Source: Oscillospiraceae bacterium (GTDB lineage: Bacteria > Bacillota > Clostridia > Oscillospirales > CAG-272). From it: 64,000 nt of DNA. Below are positions 49,369 to 57,974 of the stretch, piece after piece. Positions within the stretch are counted from its first letter, which is position 1; each line of letters begins with the position of its first letter. The stretch is from assembly GCA_015063845.1 (NCBI GenBank), contig SVTJ01000008.1, positions 1-64,000 of the forward strand, written 5' to 3'. Below the pieces are notes generated by a model. The model was not told the DNA's origin. It did no database searches and worked only from the letters and a program-made list of their open reading frames with translations. A program made the position numbers and the translations under genes.

Positions 49369-50340
49369 ATGTCAGAGCGCCATGAGATATACGACGTGGC
49401 ATTTGTTGTCACCTCTACGTCTTTCGATATAGGAAAAAGAGCGGACGCGTTCGTTGCCGAAAAGACAGAGCTTACGCGCTCTGCGGCGGCAAGACTTATA
49501 GAAAGCGCAAACGTTTTGCTTGACGGTAAGCCGATAGCAAAGAACTATAAAATGAGAGAGGGCGATACTCTCGAGATAGAGCTTCCCGAGCCCGAGACGG
49601 CTGATGCAGAGCCCGAGAATATCCCGATAGACGTCGTTTACGAGGATGAGGATATCATAGTCGTAAACAAGCCAAAGGGAATGGTCGTGCATCCCGCCGC
49701 AGGGAACAAGAACGGAACGCTTGTTAATGCTCTGCTTTATCATTGCAAGGACAGCCTTTCAGGAATAGGAGGGGTCGTGCGCCCAGGTATCGTGCACCGA
49801 ATAGATAAGGACACGGGCGGTCTGCTCGTGGTCGCAAAAAACGATGCGGCGCATCTATTTCTTGCCGAGCAGATAAAGTATCATAACGTCAGCAGAATAT
49901 ATTACGCGATCGCGCTCGGAAACTTCAAGGAGGACAGCGGAACGGTGAACGCCCCGATAGGCAGACACCCCGTAGACCGCAAAAAGATGGCGGTCATTCG
50001 CTCTGCGGACAAGCGAGCGAGAGAGGCGATAACGCACTGGAGCGTTGTGGAGAGATTTGGACAGTTCACGCTTATAAGGTGTGAGCTCGAAACGGGAAGG
50101 ACACACCAGATACGTGTCCATATGGCGAGCATTGGGCATCCTCTGCTCGGAGACGGGGTCTACGGCGGAGACGGTACTCAGTTTGAGGCGAGACACCGTT
50201 CTCTTATCGACGGTCAGTGTCTGTTTGCCGCAAAGCTTATGCTCACACACCCGAGAACGGGCGAGGAGATGACGCTTGAGGCTGAGCTGCCCGAATATTT
50301 CAGTAAAGTCTTGGAGCTGTTAAGGAGAGAATTACAATGA
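49369..50340 (+). CDS. rluD: RluD-type 23S rRNA/ tRNA pseudouridine synthase
   Basis: 323 residues. S4 domain (20-80: GKRADAFVAEKTELTRSAAARLI), then the RluA/C/D catalytic domain with DVVYEDEDIIVVNKPKGMVVHPAAG, catalytic Asp in HRIDKDTGGLLVVAKND, and ETGRTHQIRVHMASIGHPLLGD. The target uridine cannot be told from sequence; position right after lspA is the conserved order. TGGAGGTGATG precedes ATG 49369. Stop overlaps the first HAD gene. Confidence 0.93.
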   Translation: MSERHEIYDVAFVVTSTSFDIGKRADAFVAEKTELTRSAAARLIESANVLLDGKPIAKNYKMREGDTLEIELPEPETADAEPENIPIDVVYEDEDIIVVNKPKGMVVHPAAGNKNGTLVNALLYHCKDSLSGIGGVVRPGIVHRIDKDTGGLLVVAKNDAAHLFLAEQIKYHNVSRIYYAIALGNFKEDSGTVNAPIGRHPVDRKKMAVIRSADKRAREAITHWSVVERFGQFTLIRCELETGRTHQIRVHMASIGHPLLGDGVYGGDGTQFEARHRSLIDGQCLFAAKLMLTHPRTGEEMTLEAELPEYFSKVLELLRRELQ

Positions 50341-51185
50341 AAAAATTTGAGAAGATCGTAATAGCATCAGACCTTGACGGAACGTTTTTTGGTCCGAAGG
50401 CTACGCTTGTTGAACGCAATCTTAAGGCGGTGAAGTATTTTACCGAAAACGGCGGACATTTTGCTGTTGCATCGGGAAGATTTTTCGGACACATTCTTTC
50501 AGCCTTTCCAAATGCCGCTGAGTACGTAAATATGCCGTGTGTTACCTGCAACGGAGCGGTAATATACGACTTTCAAAAGGAGCAGTTAAAGATAGTTGAG
50601 CGTGTTCCTTACGAGACAGTAAAGGAGCTTGTCGAATTTATCGCAGAAAACACGCAGGACGCGGCGTTAAGAATGACCTCGGAGCAGATAGGCTACGTCT
50701 ATTCTCCGCGTGACGCACAGAGTGAGCGCGTTGCGCTTGAGATAGAGAGAGTAGGAGCGGCGGGAACGAAAATGCTTATAGCTCCGACCGAGGAGTGGAA
50801 GGAGCTCAACTTCTATCAGGCGGTTCTCAGAGCCGACAAAGAAGAGGTAGAGCTTATAAAGCCAAAGCTCCGCGAACGTTTCGACGGAAGGCTTTACGTC
50901 ACCCAATCGGGCAAGGCACTGCTCGATATTCAGAGCTGGGGAGTGAATAAGGGTATCACTCTCAGAAGAATAATCAAGGATACGCTCGGTGACAACGTGA
51001 TGCTTTACACCTGCGGAGACTACATAAACGACATTGAGCTTCATTCGGTGGCTGACGTAGCGGTATGCCCCGCAAACGCGCACGACGAGATAAAGGCTAT
51101 GTGTGATATGTGCCTTTGCTCGAATGAGGAGGGCGTGATAGCCGACCTTATTGAATATCTCGATAAAGAATTGGACACAAAATGA
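50337..51185 (+). CDS. Cof-type HAD-IIB phosphatase, first copy
   Basis: 282 residues. HAD nucleophile motif ASDLDGTFF (about 11-19; Asp and the +2 Asp), Thr/Ser in VASGRFF, Lys in ITLRRIIK region, and GDYINDIELHSVADVAVCPANAHDEIK as the Asp-rich motif IV: the Cof subfamily that dephosphorylates sugar or nucleotide phosphates, including FMN-type substrates. Overlaps rluD by four bases (ATGA) and is overlapped by its own paralogue. Confidence 0.9.
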   Translation: MKKFEKIVIASDLDGTFFGPKATLVERNLKAVKYFTENGGHFAVASGRFFGHILSAFPNAAEYVNMPCVTCNGAVIYDFQKEQLKIVERVPYETVKELVEFIAENTQDAALRMTSEQIGYVYSPRDAQSERVALEIERVGAAGTKMLIAPTEEWKELNFYQAVLRADKEEVELIKPKLRERFDGRLYVTQSGKALLDIQSWGVNKGITLRRIIKDTLGDNVMLYTCGDYINDIELHSVADVAVCPANAHDEIKAMCDMCLCSNEEGVIADLIEYLDKELDTK

Positions 51186-52018
51186 AGAAATTTGAAAAGA
51201 TAGTGATAGCAACCGACCTCGACGGAACGTTTTTCAGTTCCGAGGCAAGGCTGGTCGAGCGAAATCTTCGCGCGGTCAAATATTTTACCGACAACGGTGG
51301 ACATTTTACGATAGCTACGGGACGTTTTCCGTACCACGTGAGATTTGTTTTTTCTAACGTTGAGGAGTACGTCAATATGCCTGCCGCTACCTGCAACGGG
51401 TCTTGTATATACGACTTCTCCAAGAACGAGGAGCTGAGCTCACGCATGATACCCTCAGAGCTTATGGTGGAGCTCGAAAGGTACGTCACGGGAGAAGAGC
51501 CGAGTGCCGCGCTGCGTGCTTCGTCTACGGAGCACTATTTCACGTGCACTCCCGAAGGACTTAACAACCCGTACGTGCGTATGGAGTTTGATAGGATAGA
51601 GGACAGCGCAAAAACGACCTTGCCGGTAGATGAGTGGCTGGGAAAGAAGTTTTATAAGACGGTCATTCGTGCGGACGAGGAGGTCATAAACCGACTTAAG
51701 CCCAAGGTCGCCGAGCGTTTTCGCGGAAGACTGTACGTGACACAGTCGGCAAAAACGCTTATAGATATTCAGCTTGCGGGCTGTGACAAAGGAAAGGGTC
51801 TGCGTGAGCTTATCGGGAACGTACTCGGAGAAGGTTATACGCTGTATACCTGCGGAGACTATATCAATGACCTCGAAATGCACGCGGCTGCTGACGTGTC
51901 GGTCTGCCCTTCGAACGCGCACCCCGATGTAAAGGCAGTATGCAAGCTTTGCTTTGGCACGAACGACGACGGACTTATAGCGGACCTCGTTGAATACCTT
52001 GACAGAACAGTAGAATAA
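51182..52018 (+). CDS. Cof-type HAD-IIB phosphatase, second copy
   Basis: 278 residues, clear tandem duplicate of the upstream gene: same start (MKKFEKIVIATDLDGTFF), FTIATGRF and GDYINDLEMHAAADVSVCPSNAHPDVK. The cap domain differs most (residues about 90-190), so substrate preference has probably shifted. Overlaps the first copy by four bases and is followed by a terminator. Two paralogues kept side by side in a translationally coupled pair is suggestive of split specificity. Confidence 0.9.
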   Translation: MKKFEKIVIATDLDGTFFSSEARLVERNLRAVKYFTDNGGHFTIATGRFPYHVRFVFSNVEEYVNMPAATCNGSCIYDFSKNEELSSRMIPSELMVELERYVTGEEPSAALRASSTEHYFTCTPEGLNNPYVRMEFDRIEDSAKTTLPVDEWLGKKFYKTVIRADEEVINRLKPKVAERFRGRLYVTQSAKTLIDIQLAGCDKGKGLRELIGNVLGEGYTLYTCGDYINDLEMHAAADVSVCPSNAHPDVKAVCKLCFGTNDDGLIADLVEYLDRTVE

Positions 52019-52023
52019 TAAAA

Positions 52024-52051
52024 CAGCCCGACTTTGGTCGGGCTTATTTTT
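52024..52051 (+). terminator. Rho-independent terminator of the division operon
   Basis: CAGCCCGAC-TTTG-GTCGGGCT followed by TATTTTTTT. It marks the end of the run from about 45136. Confidence 0.85.
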
Positions 52052-52769
52052 TTGCGATAAGAAACAAGGGTAAGGATAGAAGCTCAGAGGCGCGGCGCGG
52101 CTCGCGAATGGCACGCCATAGCCACTCAAGCCCCGCCACTCTGAAAAGGCGAGGGGCGCGTCGCACCTTACCCGACCATACGTCGAGTGAGCCGCCAAGC
52201 CCCATAAACAGCCTCGCTTCGGGTATGCTCGAAGCGTTTTGATATATCCACGCTTCCTGAGTGGGGAAGCCCATACATACAAAAATTATATCTGCCCCCG
52301 ACAGACGTATCTTTGAAACGACGGCACGGTTTTCGTCCGAGCCGAAACGCTTGTCAAAATATCCGTGCTGAGTTCCCGCTATTCTGAGCTTTGGCAAGGC
52401 TTTTTTTAGCCTTGCCGCCGCCCTCTCGGCAACGCCTCGCTCAGCTCCCAGCAAAAAGACCGAAAGACCGTTTTTTTCTGCAAACCGAAGTATCCATTCT
52501 GCGGTGTCGATGCCCGTTATCCTTTCGCAGTCGCCGTATCCGCGCAGACGGTAGGCAAGGCAAACGCCCGCTCCGTCGGGCAACAGCAGCTCTGCACTGT
52601 TCAAAAGCTTTCTAAGACGGCTGTCGCGCGACGCCTTGTGTAAAATAAGAGAATTCGGGGTGAACACCCGAGCTCCGTTTTTTTCTTTGAGAAATGCGCG
52701 GATCCTGTGTCTTGCGTCCGCTTTTTTGCACGTGTCGATACGCACGCCCGCGATAGCCTTGCTTTCCAT
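52044..52769 (-). CDS. tagA: WecG/TagA/CpsF family glycosyltransferase
   Basis: 241 residues, GT26 family. Adds N-acetylmannosamine (or a related sugar) to a lipid-linked GlcNAc, the first committed step of teichoic-acid linkage or capsule synthesis at the membrane. TPNSLILHKASRD (37-49), LLPDGAGVCLAYRLRG with the catalytic Asp, GIDTAEWIL, FLLGAERGVAERAAARL, and the GADIIFVCMGFPTQEAWI block are diagnostic. CTGGAGAGT precedes ATG 52769. Its 3' end overlaps the plus-strand terminator of the HAD genes; it has no teichoic-acid neighbours here. Confidence 0.92.
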   Translation of the reverse strand: MESKAIAGVRIDTCKKADARHRIRAFLKEKNGARVFTPNSLILHKASRDSRLRKLLNSAELLLPDGAGVCLAYRLRGYGDCERITGIDTAEWILRFAEKNGLSVFLLGAERGVAERAAARLKKALPKLRIAGTQHGYFDKRFGSDENRAVVSKIRLSGADIIFVCMGFPTQEAWIYQNASSIPEARLFMGLGGSLDVWSGKVRRAPRLFRVAGLEWLWRAIREPRRASELLSLPLFLIAKK

Positions 52770-52830
52770 AATACTCTCCAGCCTTTTTTATTATTTTTAG
52801 CTTTTCGGTCAAAAAATATCAGGCTTGTTA

Positions 52831-52859
52831 TTGACTTTTTTTGAAATATGGATTATAAT
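52831..52859 (+). promoter_or_regulatory. Sigma-A promoter for proS
   Basis: TTGACT (52831-52836), 17 bp, TATAAT (52854-52859). The leader to ATG 52907 is about 40 bases, too short for a T-box. Confidence 0.8.
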
Positions 52860-52906
52860 ATATTATTATAATGTCAAATTATGCGAACTTTTGAAAGGAA
52901 CACAAA

Positions 52907-54346
52907 ATGGCAAACGATAAGAAAATGGTTGAGCAGATAACGTCGATGGACGTTGACTTTGCTCAGTGGTATACAGACGTTGTAAAAAAGGCGGAGCTCG
53001 TTGACTATTCGGGAGTTAAGGGCTGTATGATAATCCGCCCCTACGGCTACGCTATCTGGGAGAACATTCAGCACGATCTGGACGCGAGATTTAAAAAGCT
53101 CGGTCACGAGAACGTGTATATGCCTATGTTTATTCCCGAGAGCCTTTTGCAGAAGGAGAAGGACCATGTTGAGGGATTTGCGCCCGAGTGCGCGATAGTT
53201 ACTATCGGAGGACAAAATCACCTCTCCGAGAGACTCATCGTCCGTCCCACGTCCGAGACGCTTTTCTGCGATCACTATAAGAATATTATTCATTCCTACC
53301 GTGATCTTCCTAAGCTCTATAACCAGTGGTGTAACGTTGTAAGATGGGAAAAGACCACCCGTCCCTTCCTCCGCACGTCCGAGTTCCTCTGGCAGGAGGG
53401 TCACACCATGCACGAGAACGAGGCAGAGGCGAGAGAGGAGACCTTGCAGATGCTTAAGTGCTACGAGGACTTCTACCGTGAGACACTTGCTATTCCCGCA
53501 GTTACGGGCCGCAAGACCGAGAAGGAGAAGTTTGCGGGCGCTATGGAGACGTATACGATCGAGCCCATGATGCACAACGGCGTTGCGCTTCAGGGCGGTA
53601 CGTCCCACTACTTTGGCGACGGCTTTGCAAGAGCATTCGATATCACCTATACGGACAGAGAGAATAAGATACAGTATCCTCACCAGACCTCTTGGGGCGT
53701 GTCCACGCGTATGATAGGCGCGATAATAATGACACACGGTGACGATAACGGACTTATCCTGCCTCCTAAGGTAGCTCCCATTCAGGTAGCTATAATCCCC
53801 GTTGCTCAGCACAAGGAGGGAGTTCTTGAGAAGGCAAACGAGATCAAGGCAAAGCTTGCTGAGAAATACCGCGTGAAGCTGGACGACAGCGACAACTCTA
53901 CGGGCTGGAAGTACAGCCAGTACGAGATGAAGGGTGTTCCGCTCCGTTTGGAGCTCGGTCCGCGTGACATCGAGAACAACAGCTGTGTCCTTGTCAGCCG
54001 CGTAACAAGACAGAAGACCTTCGTTTCTCTGGACAATATCGTTGAGGAAGTGGAAAAGGCTCTTATGGCGGTACACAACGAGCTTTACGAGAGAGCGCTC
54101 AAGAACCTCAATGAAAAGATGAGTGTCGCTCACGATCACGATGAGTTCCTTGACGTGGCACAGAACCGCCCCGGCTTTATAAAGGCTATGTGGTGCGGCG
54201 AGAGCGAGTGTGAGGATAAGCTCAAGGAGGAAACGGGCGGAGTTAAGTCTCGCTGTATTCCTTTTGTTGAGGAGCATATTGCCGATACCTGTGCTTGCTG
54301 TGGCAGACCCGCAAAGCATATGGTAGTTTGGGGCAGACAGTATTGA
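52907..54346 (+). CDS. proS: Prolyl-tRNA synthetase, short (archaeal/eukaryote-like) type
   Basis: 479 residues, the short form without the editing insertion of the bacterial long type. Class II motifs: [16 protein letters not shown] (motif 1 region), RPTSETLF and [29 protein letters not shown] (motif 2), [15 protein letters not shown] (motif 3), anticodon domain from about 300, and a C-terminal zinc domain ([23 protein letters not shown]). The protein ends in Tyr as usual. GAAAGGAAC precedes ATG 52907. Many Clostridia carry both long and short types; only the short one is here. Confidence 0.95.
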   Translation: MANDKKMVEQITSMDVDFAQWYTDVVKKAELVDYSGVKGCMIIRPYGYAIWENIQHDLDARFKKLGHENVYMPMFIPESLLQKEKDHVEGFAPECAIVTIGGQNHLSERLIVRPTSETLFCDHYKNIIHSYRDLPKLYNQWCNVVRWEKTTRPFLRTSEFLWQEGHTMHENEAEAREETLQMLKCYEDFYRETLAIPAVTGRKTEKEKFAGAMETYTIEPMMHNGVALQGGTSHYFGDGFARAFDITYTDRENKIQYPHQTSWGVSTRMIGAIIMTHGDDNGLILPPKVAPIQVAIIPVAQHKEGVLEKANEIKAKLAEKYRVKLDDSDNSTGWKYSQYEMKGVPLRLELGPRDIENNSCVLVSRVTRQKTFVSLDNIVEEVEKALMAVHNELYERALKNLNEKMSVAHDHDEFLDVAQNRPGFIKAMWCGESECEDKLKEETGGVKSRCIPFVEEHIADTCACCGRPAKHMVVWGRQY

Positions 54347-54361
54347 TAAAATAACTATGAT

Positions 54362-54406
54362 AGCAAACGGCACGGTGTCACTCACGATGCCGTTTGCTTA
54401 TTCTTT
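54362..54406 (+). terminator. Terminator after proS
   Basis: AGCAAACGGCA (54362-54372) pairs with TGCCGTTTGCT (54388-54398), then TATTCTTTT. It lies close to the rodA ribosome binding site, so part of transcription may read on. Confidence 0.65.
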
Positions 54407-54421
54407 TGAAAGGAGGACGGT

Positions 54422-55558
54422 ATGAGAGTATTCGGTATTCCGTTTAAAGAACGCATAAAAAGAATAGACCCGATACTTTTCTCGGCGTCCTTCGTTTTGT
54501 CGCTTATAAGTATCTTGACCATACTTGGCAGTGTCGAGAACTTCGGAAAGAGCAAGCTTGTGATGCAGGTGGCGATGACGGTCGTGGGTATGGTCATGGT
54601 CTTTCTGATAGCCAATATGGACTATAAGTTCTTTATCGACAGATTTTATATTATAATGTTTCTCGGGTCGGTCTTGCTGCTTGCCGTGACGTTGCTTTTC
54701 GGCATCAGCGGAATAAATATGGAGACCGAGAACCGTAGCTGGATAACTATTCCCGTGGTGAATGTCGCCATACAGCCGTCGGAGTTCGTCAAGATAACCT
54801 TTTTGTGTACGTTCTCAAAGCATATAGATATGGTCAAGGACAAGATAAACAAGCCCCTTGTGCTGCTTGGACTTATGGCGCACGCGGGAATTATCGTGGG
54901 TCTGATCCTTTTGTCGGGCGACCTTGGCGTTGCGCTTGTGTATATAGGCATCATACTTATCATGCTGTTCTGCGCGGGACTTTCGGGCTGGTATTTTCTC
55001 GGCGCGTTTGGTGCGGTTGCGCTTGCGTTTCCGTTCCTTTGGCAGCTTCTCAAGCCGTATCAAAGAAACAGGATAATATTTGGATTTCAGCCCGAGCTTG
55101 ACCCCAACGGAGTTGGCGGACAGCCTCTTATGAGTAGGGAAGTGATAGCGAGGGGCGGCTTTTTCGGAAAGGGTCTTTTCGAGGGCGGAATGTATGAGGA
55201 CCTCACTGCGTCTCACACAGACTTTATATTTGCGACCGTTTGCGAGAAATTCGGATTTTTGGGCGGAGCGATAGTCGTTGTCGCTCTTGTCGTCTTGGCG
55301 GTCAGACTTTTCTTTCTTGGTTACAGATGCAGAGAGACGGTCGGAAAGCTTATATGCTCGGGATGCGCGGCTATGATAGTGGTGCAGAGCATAGAAAATC
55401 TTTGGATGTGTCTCGCGCTCGTTCCCGTTGTTGGAATAACGCTTCCTTTTGTAAGCGCGGGCGGCTCGTCTCTGCTGGCAACGTACATACTCGTGGGGAT
55501 AGCGCACAGCGTATCTGCTCAGGAGAAAAAATACTATTTCAGTGCCTCGCTTGAATAA
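54422..55558 (+). CDS. rodA: FtsW/RodA/SpoVE family peptidoglycan polymerase (RodA type)
   Basis: 378 residues, ten hydrophobic helices. SEDS glycosyltransferase that polymerises lipid II with a class B PBP partner. NRSWITIPVVNVAIQPSEFVKI (about 101-122), the RIIFGFQPELDPNGVGGQPLMSREVIARGGFFGKG segment is split here as the family GxGxGF region, catalytic Asp in ASHTDFIFA (about 263), and LPFVSAGGSSLLA near the end. GAAAGGAGGAC precedes ATG 54422. RodA is favoured over FtsW by length and the short N-terminus; certainty about the paralogue is moderate. Confidence 0.88.
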   Translation: MRVFGIPFKERIKRIDPILFSASFVLSLISILTILGSVENFGKSKLVMQVAMTVVGMVMVFLIANMDYKFFIDRFYIIMFLGSVLLLAVTLLFGISGINMETENRSWITIPVVNVAIQPSEFVKITFLCTFSKHIDMVKDKINKPLVLLGLMAHAGIIVGLILLSGDLGVALVYIGIILIMLFCAGLSGWYFLGAFGAVALAFPFLWQLLKPYQRNRIIFGFQPELDPNGVGGQPLMSREVIARGGFFGKGLFEGGMYEDLTASHTDFIFATVCEKFGFLGGAIVVVALVVLAVRLFFLGYRCRETVGKLICSGCAAMIVVQSIENLWMCLALVPVVGITLPFVSAGGSSLLATYILVGIAHSVSAQEKKYYFSASLE

Positions 55559-55572
55559 AGCGGAGCATAAAA

Positions 55573-55624
55573 ATCCTCCCGCATAAATATAATGGATTAG
55601 AATTATATTGCGGGAGGATATTTT
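55573..55624 (+). promoter_or_regulatory. Stem-loop sequestering the ribosome binding site of the DUF4830 gene
   Basis: ATCCTCCCGCA (55573-55583) pairs with TGCGGGAGGAT (55609-55619), and TATAAT/ATTATA extend the stem inside the loop. The 3' arm is itself the GGGAGGAT site of the next gene, followed by ATTTTT. It could be a rodA terminator, an RNA thermometer, or both. Confidence 0.55.
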
Positions 55625-55625
55625 T

Positions 55626-56102
55626 ATGTTTATCTACTCACTAAAGGCGAGCACTATAAAATTTTTTGCCGTCGTGTGTGTGGCGCTCGCGACGCTTATC
55701 ACGCTTATCGCGTTTATCCCAGTAGCCTCGGGAAACGAGGCTGTGAGCACGGCGTCTGAGATCGATTACAGCGGAATAAAAACAAACGAGGACAGAATAA
55801 GATTTCTCGGGCAGTTTGGCTGGCAGGTGGGTACAGATGCAATCGACAGCACCGAGGTCACGATACCCGAAGAATTTGATAAGGTCTTTACCGCCTATAA
55901 CGAGCTGCAAAAGAGACAGGGACTTGACCTTTCCAAATATAAGGGCAAGAACGTGCAGCGGTATACGTACGAGATAACAAATTATGACGGCTACGATGGG
56001 AAGGTCTATGCCAATATTTTGGTGTATCGCAACAAGGTGATAGCGGCTGACGTTTGCTCGGCTGACGTGGGTGGCTTTGTTCACGGCATCGAGAGACCTT
56101 GA
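55626..56102 (+). CDS. DUF4830 membrane-anchored protein
   Basis: 158 residues from ATG 55626. One N-terminal anchor helix (about 12-35) and an outside domain. The block NEDRIRFLGQFGWQV, then VTIPEEFDKVFTAYNELQKR and QGLDLSKYKGKNVQRYTYEI, YDGKVYANILVYRNKVIAADVCS is the DUF4830 domain, widespread in Clostridia with unknown role. An in-frame Met at 55608 lies in the stem-loop and is less likely. The gene follows rodA, whose product it may accompany (inference). Confidence 0.82.
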   Translation: MFIYSLKASTIKFFAVVCVALATLITLIAFIPVASGNEAVSTASEIDYSGIKTNEDRIRFLGQFGWQVGTDAIDSTEVTIPEEFDKVFTAYNELQKRQGLDLSKYKGKNVQRYTYEITNYDGYDGKVYANILVYRNKVIAADVCSADVGGFVHGIERP

Positions 56103-56120
56103 GAAGAGAATAAAAACAAA

Positions 56121-56147
56121 ACGGGACCGTTTTTTAAACGGTCCCGT
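56121..56147 (-). terminator. Terminator of rpsU (minus strand)
   Basis: ACGGGACCGTTT/AAACGGTCCCGT with a short loop; on the minus strand it runs into TTTGTTTTTA, the right order for rpsU, while the plus strand has no T-run. Confidence 0.75.
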
Positions 56148-56169
56148 AGTGCATTTACGAATTACTTAA

Positions 56170-56346
56170 TTACTTGTACTTTCTCTTGCGAGCAGCTTCA
56201 GACTTTTTCTTGCGCTTTACGCTGGGCTTCTCATAGTGTTCTCTCTTGCGAAGCTCGGTAAGGACGCCGGAACGAGCCATTGCACGCTTAAAGCGACGAA
56301 GTGCGCTATCAAGAGATTCGCCTTCTTTAACTTTAATTTCTGCCAT
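56170..56346 (-). CDS. rpsU: 30S ribosomal protein S21
   Basis: 58 residues from ATG 56346 ([19 protein letters not shown]), with GGAGGGAGGG upstream; the frame extends further back without a better site. Small basic protein of the 30S platform that helps start translation. [32 protein letters not shown] is the family sequence, and the tail is Lys/Arg-rich. In many Clostridia rpsU stands as here alone with its own promoter. Confidence 0.96.
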   Translation of the reverse strand: MAEIKVKEGESLDSALRRFKRAMARSGVLTELRKREHYEKPSVKRKKKSEAARKRKYK

Positions 56347-56400
56347 TTCTGTTTCCCTCCCTCCGCATATTGCCAGAGACAATTTCATAAATCGGATAAT

Positions 56401-56429
56401 ATTATACACTAAAACAAGACGTTTGTCAA
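56401..56429 (-). promoter_or_regulatory. Consensus sigma-A promoter for rpsU
   Basis: On the minus strand TTGACA (56424-56429), 17 bp, TATAAT (56401-56406). Confidence 0.85.
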
Positions 56430-56470
56430 GGACTTTTTGAAATATTGTGAGTTTTTTAGAAAGTATTGCC

Positions 56471-57550
56471 TTATATGCAGATAAGATTGAGGTCCCACGC
56501 GGGGATATACGTATATCTGCGAAGATAAAACTTGTAATCGGGGCGCAGAGCCTTTATCTGAAGGGGCAGGGTAAAGACGTCCTCGCTGCGGTGATAGACC
56601 GAGACGAGAAGCCTTGGGCGGTGCTTAAGTATGGTTTGCGAGCTGCCGACCAGTGCCTTTGCCTCACAGCCCTCTACATCGTATTTTACATAGTCCACGC
56701 ACTTGCCATCAAGAGCCTTGTCGAGTGAGGTCGCCGCCACTTCGATAGACTTGCCGCGCGCGAAAAGTCCTGAATTTCTATTGCCCTCGTCACCGAACGT
56801 GAGAGTGGCATCACAGCACCATGCCGCGGCATTTACTTTGTTTATTTTGAGGGTGTTGCCGAGCGTGTCGCAGTATTCGCAAAGCTTGCAAAAACTTCGG
56901 CGGTCGGGCTCGAAGGCGGTGACTTCTCTGAGCCTTGGGGCATAACGCATGAGCTCTCTTACGGTGTCGCCGTTATACGCGCCGAGATCTGCATAATCCT
57001 TGATGTCTTCCGCTCTCAAAAGATCGTTGTACACCTCGTCTTTGTCACTCTCCGCATCAAAAAGATAATCTATTTTACCCGTCAGCTTGTAGGCTATGAC
57101 GTTTTCGTATATACGCCTTGAGGCATCGTCCTCAAAAAGGTCGTAGACCTCTCTGAGCTCCGCCTCGTGCTCACGGGCAAAATCGAGCGTGAAGAGCTCA
57201 TCCTCGCAAACAGGCACGTCGGGCGCATAAAGCTCGCACTCGGCAGCTATCTTGCGAATGTTCGCCAAGACATCGGGAAGGGAGCTCGCGAAGGAGAGCA
57301 ACACTATCATATTGTTCGCTCCGTATTTTTGCTTTGTGTCCGAATATGAGAGCACCTGCTTTGAGTGAAAAGAGTGACCGCGGACAAACCCATCGCTGGC
57401 AAAAAAATCGCACACCTCGATGCCGTATCTTTCGCATACCGCGAGTATCTTATCTGCACCGTTACCCATGCCGTACATAACTATTTTCTTGTCAGTTGAG
57501 GCAAGGTAGTTCCAGAGGTCGTGTTTTATTGAAAAAGGCGTGAAATTCAT
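56471..57550 (-). CDS. FkbM family methyltransferase with N-terminal Rossmann-like segment
   Basis: 359 residues from ATG 57550 ([16 protein letters not shown]), AAGGAG nine bases upstream. The C-terminal FkbM domain (about 165-345) has [14 protein letters not shown] (SAM loop), [13 protein letters not shown], and [18 protein letters not shown] (Asp-Val-Glu-Gly motif). The N-terminal 150 residues include [16 protein letters not shown] and [12 protein letters not shown], a small Rossmann-like nucleotide-binding region often seen with polysaccharide-modifying FkbM proteins. O-methylation of a cell-surface sugar is the usual guess; acceptor unknown. The first codons overlap the promoter region of the divergent HIT gene. 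Confidence 0.85.
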   Translation of the reverse strand: MNFTPFSIKHDLWNYLASTDKKIVMYGMGNGADKILAVCERYGIEVCDFFASDGFVRGHSFHSKQVLSYSDTKQKYGANNMIVLLSFASSLPDVLANIRKIAAECELYAPDVPVCEDELFTLDFAREHEAELREVYDLFEDDASRRIYENVIAYKLTGKIDYLFDAESDKDEVYNDLLRAEDIKDYADLGAYNGDTVRELMRYAPRLREVTAFEPDRRSFCKLCEYCDTLGNTLKINKVNAAAWCCDATLTFGDEGNRNSGLFARGKSIEVAATSLDKALDGKCVDYVKYDVEGCEAKALVGSSQTILKHRPRLLVSVYHRSEDVFTLPLQIKALRPDYKFYLRRYTYIPAWDLNLICI

Positions 57551-57559
57551 AGCGTCTCC

Positions 57560-57588
57560 TTGACTTTTGCGTGTGTATGTGATATAAT
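57560..57588 (+). promoter_or_regulatory. Sigma-A promoter for the HIT/ABC exporter pair
   Basis: TTGACT (57560-57565), 17 bp, TATAAT (57583-57588). Confidence 0.8.
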
Positions 57589-57632
57589 TTCTATATATGT
57601 TTATTTTATCATAATATGGAGGAAAAATCAAT

Positions 57633-57971
57633 ATGGATTGCTTATTCTGTAAAATAATCGACGGAGCTATACCGTCAAATAAGGTCTACGAGGACGATAT
57701 GTGCCTTGCTTTCCATGATATCGCTCCGCAAGCACCCGTTCACGTGCTTATTATCCCCAAGGCTCACCTTGCGTCGGCTGACGAGGTCAACGCGGATAAC
57801 TCAAAGTACGTAGCGCATATATTCGAGGTGATACCAGCAATTGCCGCAAAGCTCGGTCTTGTAAACGGCTACCGTGTTATTACAAACTGCGGTGAGGACG
57901 GCGCGCAGAGCGTAAAGCACCTTCACTTCCACCTTCTCGGCGGCAAAAAGCTTCCCGAGAGCATGGGTTAA
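57633..57971 (+). CDS. HIT family nucleotide hydrolase
   Basis: 112 residues, normal for HinT-type proteins that split AMP-linked phosphoramidates. CLFCKIIDG near the start (Cys3/Cys6 possible zinc), HVLIIPKAH, and the HLHFHLLGG triad (96-104; catalytic His98). TGGAGGAAAAATCA precedes ATG 57633. An ABC exporter gene begins three bases after its stop. Confidence 0.95.
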   Translation: MDCLFCKIIDGAIPSNKVYEDDMCLAFHDIAPQAPVHVLIIPKAHLASADEVNADNSKYVAHIFEVIPAIAAKLGLVNGYRVITNCGEDGAQSVKHLHFHLLGGKKLPESMG

Positions 57972-57974
57972 GCT

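Noticed and set aside
52860-52906. T-box leader for proS
   Set aside because: The promoter leaves only about 40 bases of leader and no T-box sequence is seen.
52874-54385. 503-codon minus-strand frame opposite proS
   Set aside because: proS is certain on the plus strand; the minus frame has no family resemblance.
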